Below, piece after piece: positions 27,335 to 36,620 of a DNA stretch of 42,706 bases. The notes under the pieces were generated by a model. The model ran no database searches, was not told where the DNA came from, and saw only the letters and a program-made list of their open reading frames with translations. Origin of the DNA: Thermodesulfatator atlanticus DSM 21156 (GTDB lineage: Bacteria > Desulfobacterota > Thermodesulfobacteria > Thermodesulfobacteriales > Thermodesulfatatoraceae); NCBI RefSeq assembly GCF_000421585.1, contig NZ_ATXH01000021.1:1-42706 (forward strand). The letters run 5' to 3'. Within the stretch, counting starts at the first letter, position 1; each line of letters begins with the position of its first letter. The translations under genes and the position numbers were made by a program.

Positions 27335-28411
27335 TTATCGAAACGAATAACGCTTACGAGAGACACTTAATACCAATCCAATAGCACTCATATTAGCCAA
27401 AACCGAGGAACCTCCGTAACTCAAAAAAGGAAGCGGGACACTGGCAATAGGCAATATATGAATAATTCCGCCAACATTGATAAGCATCTCCCAGAAAAAC
27501 ATAGCCGCCACTCCAAAACACAAATAACGCCCCAAGGGATCACGAACCTGACAAGCAATTTTTAAGATTTGAAAAATCAAAAGTGCAAAACAACAAACTA
27601 TAAAAGTAGAGCCAATAAATCCCCATTCTTCTGCCCAGACTGCAAAGGCAAGGTCGGTGTGTTTTTCTGGCAGATAATTTAAGCGACTGGAAATCCCTTG
27701 CTTAAACCCCAGGCCAGTCCAGCCCCCAGAACCAACAGCGATCAAAGCTTGAAGCACCTGGTAGCCCCTGTCTAGGGCAAAGGCCTCGGGATTGATAAAG
27801 GCTTCCACGCGCGCGCGTTGATAGGGCTGCAACATTTTCCAAACATAAGGCCCAGCCAAAAAGGCAATAGCTAACGCTGCCGCCACCCCTAGCGCTAAAA
27901 TCCGTTTAGGAATACCCGCAACCACCACAAACGAAGCGTAAAGCAAAAAAAGCATCATGCCTTGATCCAAGTCAGTGGCTGCCACCAACACACACAAAGG
28001 AAGGGCAAAAAGGGTTAACAGGCCAAAGGTCTTCCAGGAAAGAACTGAATCTTCATGCCTGTGCAAAATAAGGGAAGAAACAAAAATAAGGGCAAGTTTA
28101 GCGAATTCTGAAGGTTGAATACTAAAGCCAGGAAGACGCAGCCAACGGTCTCCTTTGATTACCAAGAAAACCAATAGCAACAGGAAAAACAAATAAAAAA
28201 TAAAAACAAACCTTACAGAAAAAATTTTTTGATAATCAACAAAAGAAAGACCAAAAAGCAAAAAGCTCCCCATGGCATACCAAATAAGCTGCTTTTTAAA
28301 AAGGATTCCTCCAGAAGAGGCGCTAGCCTGATTTAGAATCCCCGCCCCCACAAGAAGTGCTGTTAATAAAACAAGAGACCAACAATAAGATTTGAAAAAA
28401 CGTTTTATCAT
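27335..28411 (-). CDS. rodA: Rod shape-determining peptidoglycan polymerase RodA
   Basis: This 358-aa SEDS-family membrane protein has about ten hydrophobic helices. It polymerises glycan strands for side-wall growth together with PBP2. Family segments seen: RLPGFSIQPSEFAKLALI, ATDLDQGMMLF, RGYQVLQALIAVGSGGWTG, EKHTDLAFAVWAEEWGF and PLPFLSYGGSSVLANM. I start at the ATG at 28411 (MIKRFFKSY), which overlaps the mrdA stop as ATGA. The frame is open further upstream, but that part is a shadow of mrdA. Confidence 0.95.
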   Translation of the reverse strand: MIKRFFKSYCWSLVLLTALLVGAGILNQASASSGGILFKKQLIWYAMGSFLLFGLSFVDYQKIFSVRFVFIFYLFFLLLLVFLVIKGDRWLRLPGFSIQPSEFAKLALIFVSSLILHRHEDSVLSWKTFGLLTLFALPLCVLVAATDLDQGMMLFLLYASFVVVAGIPKRILALGVAAALAIAFLAGPYVWKMLQPYQRARVEAFINPEAFALDRGYQVLQALIAVGSGGWTGLGFKQGISSRLNYLPEKHTDLAFAVWAEEWGFIGSTFIVCCFALLIFQILKIACQVRDPLGRYLCFGVAAMFFWEMLINVGGIIHILPIASVPLPFLSYGGSSVLANMSAIGLVLSVSRKRYSFR

Positions 28412-30255
28412 GAAGCTGGCCATTTCCCTTCGAAATAAAATTTCAAAAATTTTCCTGCTATAGGAGCCGCAGCACTTCCTCCATGACCTCCATGTTCCAC
28501 AAAAACTACAATTACAATTTCGGGATTCTTGGCAGGCGCAAAGGCCATAAACCACGCGTGGTCTCTTCGTAAATAAGGCAATTTTTTACTATGAATTCGC
28601 TTTTTCATGCCTACTACTTGCGCGGTTCCGGTTTTTCCGCCGACTAAAATATTTTTAAGCTTGGCCGCTTTTCCCGTAGCCTCTTTTCCGTTAACAGCTG
28701 CCACCATAGCATCCTTCAAAAAATTAAGAGTATTTAAATGGGCTGGAAGCTTTCCTTCTTCGAGGGGCTTAAATTCTTTTACCACCTCGCCATACTGATC
28801 AAGTATCTGCGATACATACCAGGGACGATAAAGATGACCGTCATTAACCACGGCGGTCAAAAATTTGGCAAGTTGAAGCGGGGTAACGCTTAAGGCTCCC
28901 TGCCCTATGGCTACGTTTAAAGTTTCACCTTTTTGCCACGGAACACCTTGGCGTCTAAGCTTCCATTCTTTATCAGGAACAAGCCCCCGTTTTTCCCCAG
29001 GAAGCCCTATGCCCGTCAACTTCCCAAAACCACTTGCCCGGGCATATTTGGCAATTCTTTCTATACCTAACAATTCTCCAAGCTGATAAAAATAGGTATC
29101 ACAAGAGACCTCAATGGCTTTTTTCATATCTACTTCGCCATGCCCCCAGGGGCGCCAACAACGAAAAATACGTCTGCCTAAACGGTAATACCCCGGACAA
29201 AAGATTTCCTTTTGAGGTGAAATAACTTTTTCTTCAAGACCTGCCATGGCAGTCAATATCTTAAAGGTTGAGCCTGGATGATAAGGAAGCAAAGCCTTAT
29301 TAAGAAGGGGATGCATTACGTCTTCATTTATTTTTTTCCATTCCTCTATGGAAAACTTTTCGGTTTTATCTACAAATTTGCGGGGATTGATTCCCGGAGC
29401 GCTTACCAGTGAGAGGACTTTGCCGTCACGGGGATCAAAAACCACGATAGCCCCAGACTTCCCTTTCAGTAAATCGTAGGCTACTTCAAGGAAAACACTA
29501 TCTACCGTAAGAATTAAACTCTTACCAATTTGAGGTGGTTCCTTGGCAACGATTTTTTTTACCCTACCCAAAGCGTCAACTTCTAAAAGCTCACGCCCCT
29601 TTTTCCCGCGCAATAAATCTTCGTATTGGGCTTCAACGCCAGTGCGACCGATAAAATCATCTGGCTCAAACCCTTTTGAAGAAAGCCTTCTCAGCTCCCT
29701 TGCGTTAATACGCGAGACGTATCCTATAAAATGGAAGGCTTTTTCTCCTAACGGATAAAAACGCTTGGGCTCTACACTTATTTCTATCCCCGGCATATAA
29801 TAACGGCGGGCCTCTATGCGGGCCACAAGATCCCTATCAAGATCTGTCTTGAATAAAACTTTTTCCCCTGTAGCTTTCTTGCGCGCGATAAGATACTCTT
29901 GCTTAAGGGTGGGAAAATCTTCCCCCAAGATTTGCGCAAGGCGCTTTAATACTTTGTCTCCCTCAGGGCCTTTGACTAATTTCTTATCAATAAGAAGCGT
30001 GTAGGAAGGCACGTTTCCTGCCAAAAGAAGTCCCCTGCGGTCGTAAATGTTCCCACGGGGAGCCTTGATAGTGACAACCTTTAGGCTTCTCCTTTGAGCC
30101 ACCTGGCGGTAATGTTCGCCTTTTATGATTTGGAGGAAAAAAAGTTTAAGTATGAGGAGGATTACGCAGAAGCCAGCAATGCAAACGATAACCCTTACCC
30201 GTTTCTTAAAAGGATCGCCTTCAGGATTTTGAATTGGTTGGTAATTCAAAAACAT
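28408..30255 (-). CDS. mrdA: Penicillin-binding protein 2 (class B transpeptidase)
   Basis: This 615-aa protein has an N-terminal membrane anchor (residues about 20-45), a dimerisation domain with RGNIYDRRGLLLAGN, and a C-terminal transpeptidase domain. The active-site serine is in HPGSTFKILTA (SxxK), with SCDT further on as the SxN-like motif and GGKTGTAQ as KTG. It crosslinks side-wall peptidoglycan with RodA. Its start overlaps mreD by 35 bases, and the ribosome binding site is weak (GAGAT). Confidence 0.95.
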   Translation of the reverse strand: MFLNYQPIQNPEGDPFKKRVRVIVCIAGFCVILLILKLFFLQIIKGEHYRQVAQRRSLKVVTIKAPRGNIYDRRGLLLAGNVPSYTLLIDKKLVKGPEGDKVLKRLAQILGEDFPTLKQEYLIARKKATGEKVLFKTDLDRDLVARIEARRYYMPGIEISVEPKRFYPLGEKAFHFIGYVSRINARELRRLSSKGFEPDDFIGRTGVEAQYEDLLRGKKGRELLEVDALGRVKKIVAKEPPQIGKSLILTVDSVFLEVAYDLLKGKSGAIVVFDPRDGKVLSLVSAPGINPRKFVDKTEKFSIEEWKKINEDVMHPLLNKALLPYHPGSTFKILTAMAGLEEKVISPQKEIFCPGYYRLGRRIFRCWRPWGHGEVDMKKAIEVSCDTYFYQLGELLGIERIAKYARASGFGKLTGIGLPGEKRGLVPDKEWKLRRQGVPWQKGETLNVAIGQGALSVTPLQLAKFLTAVVNDGHLYRPWYVSQILDQYGEVVKEFKPLEEGKLPAHLNTLNFLKDAMVAAVNGKEATGKAAKLKNILVGGKTGTAQVVGMKKRIHSKKLPYLRRDHAWFMAFAPAKNPEIVIVVFVEHGGHGGSAAAPIAGKFLKFYFEGKWPAS

Positions 30256-30724
30256 ATCTCATAAAAGAAATCTGACAAAAACTCCAACAACATACACCCC
30301 AAATAAATGTGCCAATTAGATATTTTAATACATCCCATAAATATTTTTCAGGCAAGGGGACTTCAAAAAGAGCGGGGAAAATTAAAAGACGGGCCAGCAC
30401 CCCAAAAGAAATGACAAAAATCAAAGAAAGAAAAGCAGGTAAAAAGCCCCTTAAAGCCAATTTGCGATAAAATTGTAAGAAAATTGCCAAAGAAATAAGA
30501 TACGCAAAAACAGCCGGGCCAGGAATTGTGCTTGAAAAAGCATCTACCACTAGGCCAGTCAAAAAAACGCCACCCCAATAATAAATGGGCTTAAGGCGCC
30601 AGAAATAAAAACCCACCAAAACAGGCAAAAAAGGATCAAAGGGAAGTGGTTTCCACAAAAAAGCAAAAAATTCATAAAACCAAAATATGCCAGCAAGGGT
30701 AACGGCGTAAGTCAAAAGCTTCAT
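30221..30724 (-). CDS. mreD: Rod shape-determining protein MreD
   Basis: A 167-aa integral membrane protein with about five helices, lying between mreC and mrdA as usual. MreD sequences are poorly conserved, so position carries most of the weight. Family-like pieces include FVGFYFWRLKP-type and FLTGLVVDAFSSTIPG. The start codon overlaps the mreC stop as ATGA. Confidence 0.88.
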   Translation of the reverse strand: MKLLTYAVTLAGIFWFYEFFAFLWKPLPFDPFLPVLVGFYFWRLKPIYYWGGVFLTGLVVDAFSSTIPGPAVFAYLISLAIFLQFYRKLALRGFLPAFLSLIFVISFGVLARLLIFPALFEVPLPEKYLWDVLKYLIGTFIWGVCCWSFCQISFMRYVFELPTNSKS

Positions 30725-31572
30725 TTTATTTTTACCCTTTGCAAAACGATAACTTCTTCGATTTTCTGCAAATTAACCGCAGGCTTAACCTCTATTGGCC
30801 GAAAAAGTCCCTTGCTTCTTCCTGGATATATGCGAACAACTTTGCCAAGCAACAAGCCTTTAGGAAAGAGGGCATCAAATCCTGAGGTTACTACTAAATC
30901 GTTTTCGCGCACGTCTGCCTCTGCAGCCACGTAATCAAGGATACATTTGTTTTTACCTGCCCCGCGCAAAAGCCCGCGCGCACGTGAACGTTGGACAAGG
31001 GCATCAACCGCAGAAGAAGGATCCGTAAGTAACAGGACTTTGGCATAATTTTTTTCCACAGATATTACCTGCCCCACGACGCCCGCCTCTCCAAACCGCG
31101 TTTTCCCGAGCACTGGCATCTCTGGAAGAATCCCCGCATCAAGGCCCTGATCAATAATAACTACTCCCTGCCAGGAACTAATAGGCCGTCCGATAACACG
31201 GGCTACCACCGGAGAAGAGGTTTCAAATTTTTTGAGGATCTTAGCAAGACCTTTTAGGCGCGCTAATTCAAGCTGAGACTCTTTGGCCTTGGCAAGCTCA
31301 GCCTCTAAAAAAGCTACCCGCTCACGTAGTTTTTCGTTTTCTTTTTCAACGCCAACAAGAAAAAGATATCTGTCTAAAATTTTTCTAAACCCAAGGCCAC
31401 TTAAAGCTGCACTTTTGCTAATAGGGGCTGAGACTTTTAGGGCCAGGCGCTCACCATAAGACGAATTAATGCTGTCCTTTAGGCCCCCGAAAACTAAACA
31501 AAAACCTAACACAACAAAGGCTAAAAAAGCGGCACCGTATTTGATTTTAGTCTGCAAATTTTTGGAAGGCAC
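30721..31572 (-). CDS. mreC: Rod shape-determining protein MreC
   Basis: A 283-aa periplasmic scaffold of the elongasome: membrane anchor (about residues 13-32), coiled coil (about 70-105; ENEKLRERVAFLEAELAKAK), then beta-barrel modules (ARVIGRPISSWQGVVIIDQG, DLVVTSGFDALFPKGLLLG). The start appears to be a GTG eight bases after mreB, with no strong ribosome binding site. Confidence 0.94.
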   Translation of the reverse strand: MPSKNLQTKIKYGAAFLAFVVLGFCLVFGGLKDSINSSYGERLALKVSAPISKSAALSGLGFRKILDRYLFLVGVEKENEKLRERVAFLEAELAKAKESQLELARLKGLAKILKKFETSSPVVARVIGRPISSWQGVVIIDQGLDAGILPEMPVLGKTRFGEAGVVGQVISVEKNYAKVLLLTDPSSAVDALVQRSRARGLLRGAGKNKCILDYVAAEADVRENDLVVTSGFDALFPKGLLLGKVVRIYPGRSKGLFRPIEVKPAVNLQKIEEVIVLQRVKIK

Positions 31573-31579
31573 TGATTAA

Positions 31580-32644
<1,065 letters not shown>

Positions 32645-32719
32645 TTACCAAATAGGCCCTTTACTGACAAGCAAGCTGCACTTATTTTGCAAGTAGTAAG
32701 TACAAAAGAGGAGGCCCCT

Positions 32720-33523
32720 ATGATTCGCATGCCCGCGGTTGCTGGACGTTTTTACGAAGCAAATCCTGAGCTTTTAAAGCAAGAAATAGAAGCCTATCTA
32801 GACCCCACCGCCCCGAAAGAAAAAGCCATCGGGGCTATCTGCCCTCACGCTGGGTATATGTTTTCTGGCCATGTGGCTGGTGCTGTTTATAGCCGGTTAA
32901 TTATTCCCGATACGGTAGTTATCCTTGGACCCAACCACACTGGCCTTGGCAGTCCAGCGGCCATTATGACCAAAGGCGCCTGGCAAATGCCTTTTGGCCC
33001 TGTCCCTATCAAAGAAACTCTTGCTAGCTTGATTTTAAGAGCAAGTAGGGTCCTTGAGGATGACGTAGAGGCTCATCTTTACGAACATTCTTTAGAAGTA
33101 CAGGTTCCCTTTTTGCAATACCTAAATCCCAACATAGCTATTGTCCCAATTTGCATCTCCCATCTTCCTTATGAAGCCCTTGAGGATATAGGCCTGGCCA
33201 TTGCCCAGGGCATTGTCCAAAGTGGTGAACAAGCGCTAATTGTGGCAAGCACTGACATGAGCCACTACGTGCCCCACGAAGTTGCCCAACAAAAAGACGC
33301 TCTTGCCATAGAAAAGATCCTCGCCCTTGACCCCATTGGGCTTCTTGAAGTGGTAATGCGCGAAAAGATCTCTATGTGTGGAGCCTTCCCTACGGCCACA
33401 GCGCTGGTAGCCTCAAAAGCCCTGGGAGCCAAGCAAGCAGAGCTTGTTAAATACGCAACCTCAGGTGAGGTCTCAGGAGATTTTTATCAAGTGGTGGGTT
33501 ACGCTGGCCTCATAATCCGTTAA
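32720..33523 (+). CDS. MEMO family protein (AmmeMemoRadiSam system protein B)
   Basis: The 267-aa product carries the MEMO signature: RMPAVAGRFYEANPELL at the start, ICPHAGYMFSGHVAG, ILGPNHTG, EHSLEVQVPFLQYL and ASTDMSHYVP. The conserved His and Cys (SMCGAFPT) positions resemble a metal-dependent dioxygenase or hydrolase fold; the reaction is unsettled. The usual partners of this family, an AMMECR1 protein and a radical SAM protein, are not in the window. The ATG at 32720 has AGGAGG upstream; a longer frame beginning at a TTG is unlikely. Confidence 0.93.
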   Translation: MIRMPAVAGRFYEANPELLKQEIEAYLDPTAPKEKAIGAICPHAGYMFSGHVAGAVYSRLIIPDTVVILGPNHTGLGSPAAIMTKGAWQMPFGPVPIKETLASLILRASRVLEDDVEAHLYEHSLEVQVPFLQYLNPNIAIVPICISHLPYEALEDIGLAIAQGIVQSGEQALIVASTDMSHYVPHEVAQQKDALAIEKILALDPIGLLEVVMREKISMCGAFPTATALVASKALGAKQAELVKYATSGEVSGDFYQVVGYAGLIIR

Positions 33524-33552
33524 AATAGAAGCCTCAAAAAAACGAGGCGACC

Positions 33553-34959
33553 ATGAGTACAGTAAAAACGCGTTTTCCACCGAGCCCGACCGGCCATTTG
33601 CATCTTGGTGGCGCACGCACGGCCCTTTTTAACTGGCTTTTTGCCAGGCATCATGGAGGAACCTTTCTTCTTCGCTTTGAAGATACCGACCGTGAGCGCT
33701 CAAAGCAGGAATACGTTGATTCCATAAAAGAGGCCCTTGAGTGGCTCGAACTTTTTTGGGACGAAGGCCCTTATTTTCAGAGCAAACGTCTTGATGTCTA
33801 TGCTGAGTTTGCCCGCAAGCTTTTAGAAGAAGGCAAGGCCTATTATTGCGAATGCAGCCCGGAAGTTCTTGAGCAAAAACGCAAACAAGCCCTGGCCGAA
33901 GGCCGCAAACCAAAATATGACGGCACCTGTCGGGAAAAGGGCCTGGGCCCTGGCCCAGGACGAGTCTTACGCTTCAGGTGCCCGGAAGTAGGCACCACTG
34001 TTGTAGAAGACCTTATCAGAGGCCCGGTGGCTTTTGATCATCGCGAGCTTGATGACTTTGTCATAATGCGTCCTGACGGTGTCCCCACTTATCAGTTCGC
34101 CGTGGTAATCGACGACTTAACCATGGGCATTACCCATGTCATCCGCGGAGATGATCATCTTTCAAATACGCCCAAGCAAATCCTCCTCTTCGAGGCCCTT
34201 GGTGCCAAACCCCCTAAGTATGCCCATGTTCCTATGATCCTTGGCCCAGACGGAACAAGGCTTTCTAAGCGCCACGGGGCGCAATCAATTCTCGCCTACC
34301 GTGATGAAGGATACCTGCCCCAGGCCATGCGTAACTATCTGGTAAGACTAGGCTGGTCCTATGGTGACCAGGAAATTTTCTCCTTAGAGGAAATGATCGA
34401 AAAATTTGACCTTGCGCGTATTTCTAAATCCCCTGCGAGGTTTGATCCTGACAAATTGCTGGCGCTCAATGCCCACTACATTCGCCAGGAAGACACCCAC
34501 CGTTTGGCCGAACTGGTGGTTCCCTTTTTAGCCAAACTTGGCGTTGAAATAAAAAACCCAGCTGACGAAAAGTTCTTAAAGGCCGTAGAAAGTGTTAAGC
34601 CAAGGGCCCGCACCCTTAAAGAAATGGCGGAAATGATGCGCTTTTATTTTGTAGATGAAATAACTTACGAAGAAAAAGCCGCCAAAAAGTTTTTAAAGCC
34701 AGAAATAGCACCGGTGCTCGAAGAAATAGTCAAGGCCCTTGAGGGAATGCCAGCTTTTGAAGAGAAGGCCCTGGAAGATCTCTTTAGGGGTCTTGCGGAA
34801 AAGCACCAGCTCAAACTAAAGCACGTAGCCCAACCCGTGCGGGTAGCCCTTACGGGGCGCACGGTAAGCCCGGGACTTTTCGAAATAATGGACATCCTTG
34901 GCAAAGAAACCGTTATCAAACGCATTAAAAAGGCCTTGGCCTTTATAAAGGAGCACTAA
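33553..34959 (+). CDS. gltX: Glutamyl-tRNA synthetase
   Basis: A 468-aa class I aminoacyl-tRNA synthetase. The HIGH-type motif is HLHLG near residue 15 (PPSPTGHLHLGGARTALFN), and the KMSKS-type motif is LSKRHG near residue 240. A zinc-site-like CECSP is near residue 100. Whether it also charges tRNA-Gln depends on GatCAB, which is not in this window. The ribosome binding site GAGGCG is weak. It ends TAAATG, flowing directly into the small membrane protein gene. Confidence 0.97.
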   Translation: MSTVKTRFPPSPTGHLHLGGARTALFNWLFARHHGGTFLLRFEDTDRERSKQEYVDSIKEALEWLELFWDEGPYFQSKRLDVYAEFARKLLEEGKAYYCECSPEVLEQKRKQALAEGRKPKYDGTCREKGLGPGPGRVLRFRCPEVGTTVVEDLIRGPVAFDHRELDDFVIMRPDGVPTYQFAVVIDDLTMGITHVIRGDDHLSNTPKQILLFEALGAKPPKYAHVPMILGPDGTRLSKRHGAQSILAYRDEGYLPQAMRNYLVRLGWSYGDQEIFSLEEMIEKFDLARISKSPARFDPDKLLALNAHYIRQEDTHRLAELVVPFLAKLGVEIKNPADEKFLKAVESVKPRARTLKEMAEMMRFYFVDEITYEEKAAKKFLKPEIAPVLEEIVKALEGMPAFEEKALEDLFRGLAEKHQLKLKHVAQPVRVALTGRTVSPGLFEIMDILGKETVIKRIKKALAFIKEH

Positions 34960-35106
34960 ATGGGTGAAATCATCGCCATAGTATTGGTAGTGGTGGGCTG
35001 GATAGCCATAAATAGGCTTCTCCTGCCCAAGCTAGGAGTACCAACTTGAATGTCTCCTTCATGCTCTCTGGATAAAAAGAGCACCAAAAAAGAGAAAAAG
35101 GCTTAG
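34960..35106 (+). CDS. Candidate selenoprotein: small single-helix membrane protein with in-frame UGA (Sec)
   Basis: The ATG follows the gltX stop directly (TAAATG), with AAGGAG nine bases upstream. Codons 1-29 give an N-terminal membrane helix (EIIAIVLVVVGWIAI), then NRLLLPKLGVPT. Codon 30 is TGA (35047-35049). Reading on as selenocysteine adds MSPSCSLDKKSTKKEKKA, a sensible Lys-rich tail with a cysteine five residues after the Sec. The frame ends at TAG 35104-35106, meeting the end of the converging gene exactly. A hairpin TGCTCT/AGAGCA (35062-35083) begins 12 bases past the UGA, with GG in its loop, like a bacterial SECIS. If UGA is a plain stop, the product is a 29-aa membrane peptide. 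A redox role is inference. Confidence 0.6.
35062..35083 (+). promoter_or_regulatory. SECIS-like hairpin downstream of the in-frame UGA
   Basis: The stem is TGCTCT paired with AGAGCA; the loop is CTGGATAAAA. A further T-A pair inside the loop would leave GG at the start of the apical loop, the feature SelB recognises. The distance from the UGA to the apical loop is about 18-20 bases, within the known bacterial range. The stem is short (6 bp), so energy alone does not prove function. Confidence 0.5.
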
Positions 35107-35402
35107 CCCTCTTGGGAAGCTTTTTCTACTTTTGTGGGATAAAGATGGAGATGTGCGGTCTGGCCACGATCTATAGCGACTAGTTCTGTCTCTGCTTTAA
35201 ATTCATTACCGACGATAATTGCGTTTTTAAGCCAAAAGAAGCCATCTTTGTACGCTTCGAAGGTGCCTTCGTAGCGTGTGCCTGCGCGCGACTGAATTAC
35301 GACCTTTTGCCCCTTAATCTTTTCGAAAAAGTTGACTTGCGGCGGTGCAGGCGGTTTTTTCTCGGTGTTTTTCTTCAAAACAATCTTTTTCGGCTTCATC
35401 AT
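35103..35402 (-). CDS. Small Sm-like (LSm) fold protein with Lys/Pro-rich N-terminus
   Basis: The 99-aa product has a basic, proline-rich tail (residues 1-23), then a region with the pattern of an Sm1 motif: FFEKIKGQKVVIQSRAGTRY-EGTFEAYKDGFFWLKNAIIV. A shorter Sm2-like end follows (ETELVAIDRGQTAHLHLYP). This suggests a small beta-barrel RNA-binding protein related to the Sm/Hfq fold, but it is not canonical Hfq. The start codon overlaps the GNAT stop (ATGA), so the two are coupled. AAAGGA precedes the start. It ends against the candidate selenoprotein gene. Confidence 0.55.
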   Translation of the reverse strand: MMKPKKIVLKKNTEKKPPAPPQVNFFEKIKGQKVVIQSRAGTRYEGTFEAYKDGFFWLKNAIIVGNEFKAETELVAIDRGQTAHLHLYPTKVEKASQEG

Positions 35403-35863
35403 TGTTCCTTTCTCCCCCTCAGCTCCTTGAGCATTTCAATTGCTGTTAGACCTGAAGGATAATAGTTTTCTATCTTCTTTTTAATAGAAAAGCCTGCTTT
35501 TTTAAAGAGCTCAAATGCAGGTTTGTTCTCTTGGCCTACATGGGCCCTTAAATATCGATACCCCTTTTTTCGGGCGATCACTTCGGCTTCTTTAACTAAA
35601 AATAAGCCCAGGCCCCTTTTTCTCAAGGTAGGCTTCACATAAATAGCTGTTACGTCAAGTGTCTGTTGCCAAAGCGGCAAAAACATAGGCCCAAGCATAA
35701 TGAACCCCAAAAGCTCGCTTTCCTCTTCAAGGACAAGGCATTTTATCCACGGGTCCCGAAACCATGAAGGTATAATCTCATCATACGGGCCAAAGATCAT
35801 AAATTCCTTTGAAGCATCACAAATAAAATCAAAGTCTCTTTCTTCGGCTTCTCTAAGTTTCAT
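35399..35863 (-). CDS. GNAT-family N-acetyltransferase
   Basis: A 154-aa acetyl-CoA-dependent transferase. The acetyl-CoA binding motif is RKRGLGLFLVKEAE, preceded by the beta strand LDVTAIYVKPTL and followed by ENKPAFELFKKAGF, as in RimI-like enzymes. The substrate is unknown. It is divergent from the metal-dependent hydrolase gene and coupled to the Sm-like gene downstream. Confidence 0.88.
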   Translation of the reverse strand: MKLREAEERDFDFICDASKEFMIFGPYDEIIPSWFRDPWIKCLVLEEESELLGFIMLGPMFLPLWQQTLDVTAIYVKPTLRKRGLGLFLVKEAEVIARKKGYRYLRAHVGQENKPAFELFKKAGFSIKKKIENYYPSGLTAIEMLKELRGRKEQ

Positions 35864-35924
35864 ATTGACGCCTACACAAGCTTAATCTTAAAATTCGGAA
35901 AAAGAATCCATTGAGGTGAATAAA

Positions 35925-36620
35925 ATGAAAATTACCTTTTACGGCCACGCAACCTTCAAGATAGTCTCTGATGAAGGCACCCGTATTTTAATAGACCCCT
36001 GGCTTGATAATCCCAAAAGACCAGCAGAAAGGGACATAGGCCCCTATGATTTAATTCTTATCACCCACGCCCATGGTGATCACCTGGGCAATGTTTTCGA
36101 AATTGCCCGCACAGCCGCCACGGAAGTAGTTTCCATCCACGAAATCCAGCAATATCTCTTGGCCCGTGGCATCCCAAATGTTACCGGCATGAATATCGGA
36201 GGAACCTACCGTACCAAAGGCATTGTCATCACCATGGTGCCTGCTTTTCACAGCTCATCTATCCAGGAAGACGACAACATCATTTACGGGGGCGATGCCG
36301 CAGGATTTGTTATTCAACTTGAAAATGGCAAGACCATTTACCACGCCGGAGATACCGGGCTTTTTTACGACATGAAGCTTATCGGTGAACTTTATCAGCC
36401 CGAAATAGCCATGCTCCCCATTGGCGACCACTACGTTATGGGACCACGAGAAGCCGCCAAGGCCTGCGAACTCTTGCAACCCAAAATCGTAATTCCCATG
36501 CATTTTGGAACTTTTCCACTGTTAACCGGCACCCCTCAGGCCTTTCAGGAATACCTTAAGCATTTTGCTCCGCAGGTAGAAATGAAAGTCCTTGAGCCCG
36601 GAGAGACTCTGGAAATCTAA
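35925..36620 (+). CDS. UPF0173-type metal-dependent hydrolase (metallo-beta-lactamase fold)
   Basis: The 231-aa product has the HxHxDH zinc motif at H48, H50, D52 and H53 (THAHGDHLG). Later ligands are in PAFHSS, HAGDTGLF and IPMHFGTFP. It belongs to the YtkL-like UPF0173 family, whose substrate is unknown. I use the ATG at 35925, six bases after GAGGTG; the GTG at 35916 overlaps that site. The stop overlaps the mobB start (TAATG). Confidence 0.92.
   Translation: MKITFYGHATFKIVSDEGTRILIDPWLDNPKRPAERDIGPYDLILITHAHGDHLGNVFEIARTAATEVVSIHEIQQYLLARGIPNVTGMNIGGTYRTKGIVITMVPAFHSSSIQEDDNIIYGGDAAGFVIQLENGKTIYHAGDTGLFYDMKLIGELYQPEIAMLPIGDHYVMGPREAAKACELLQPKIVIPMHFGTFPLLTGTPQAFQEYLKHFAPQVEMKVLEPGETLEI

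Noticed and set aside
34960-35049. Plain 29-aa membrane peptide ending at the UGA
   Set aside because: Not excluded, but the sensible tail, the cysteine after the UGA, the hairpin and the exact abutment with the converging gene favour read-through.
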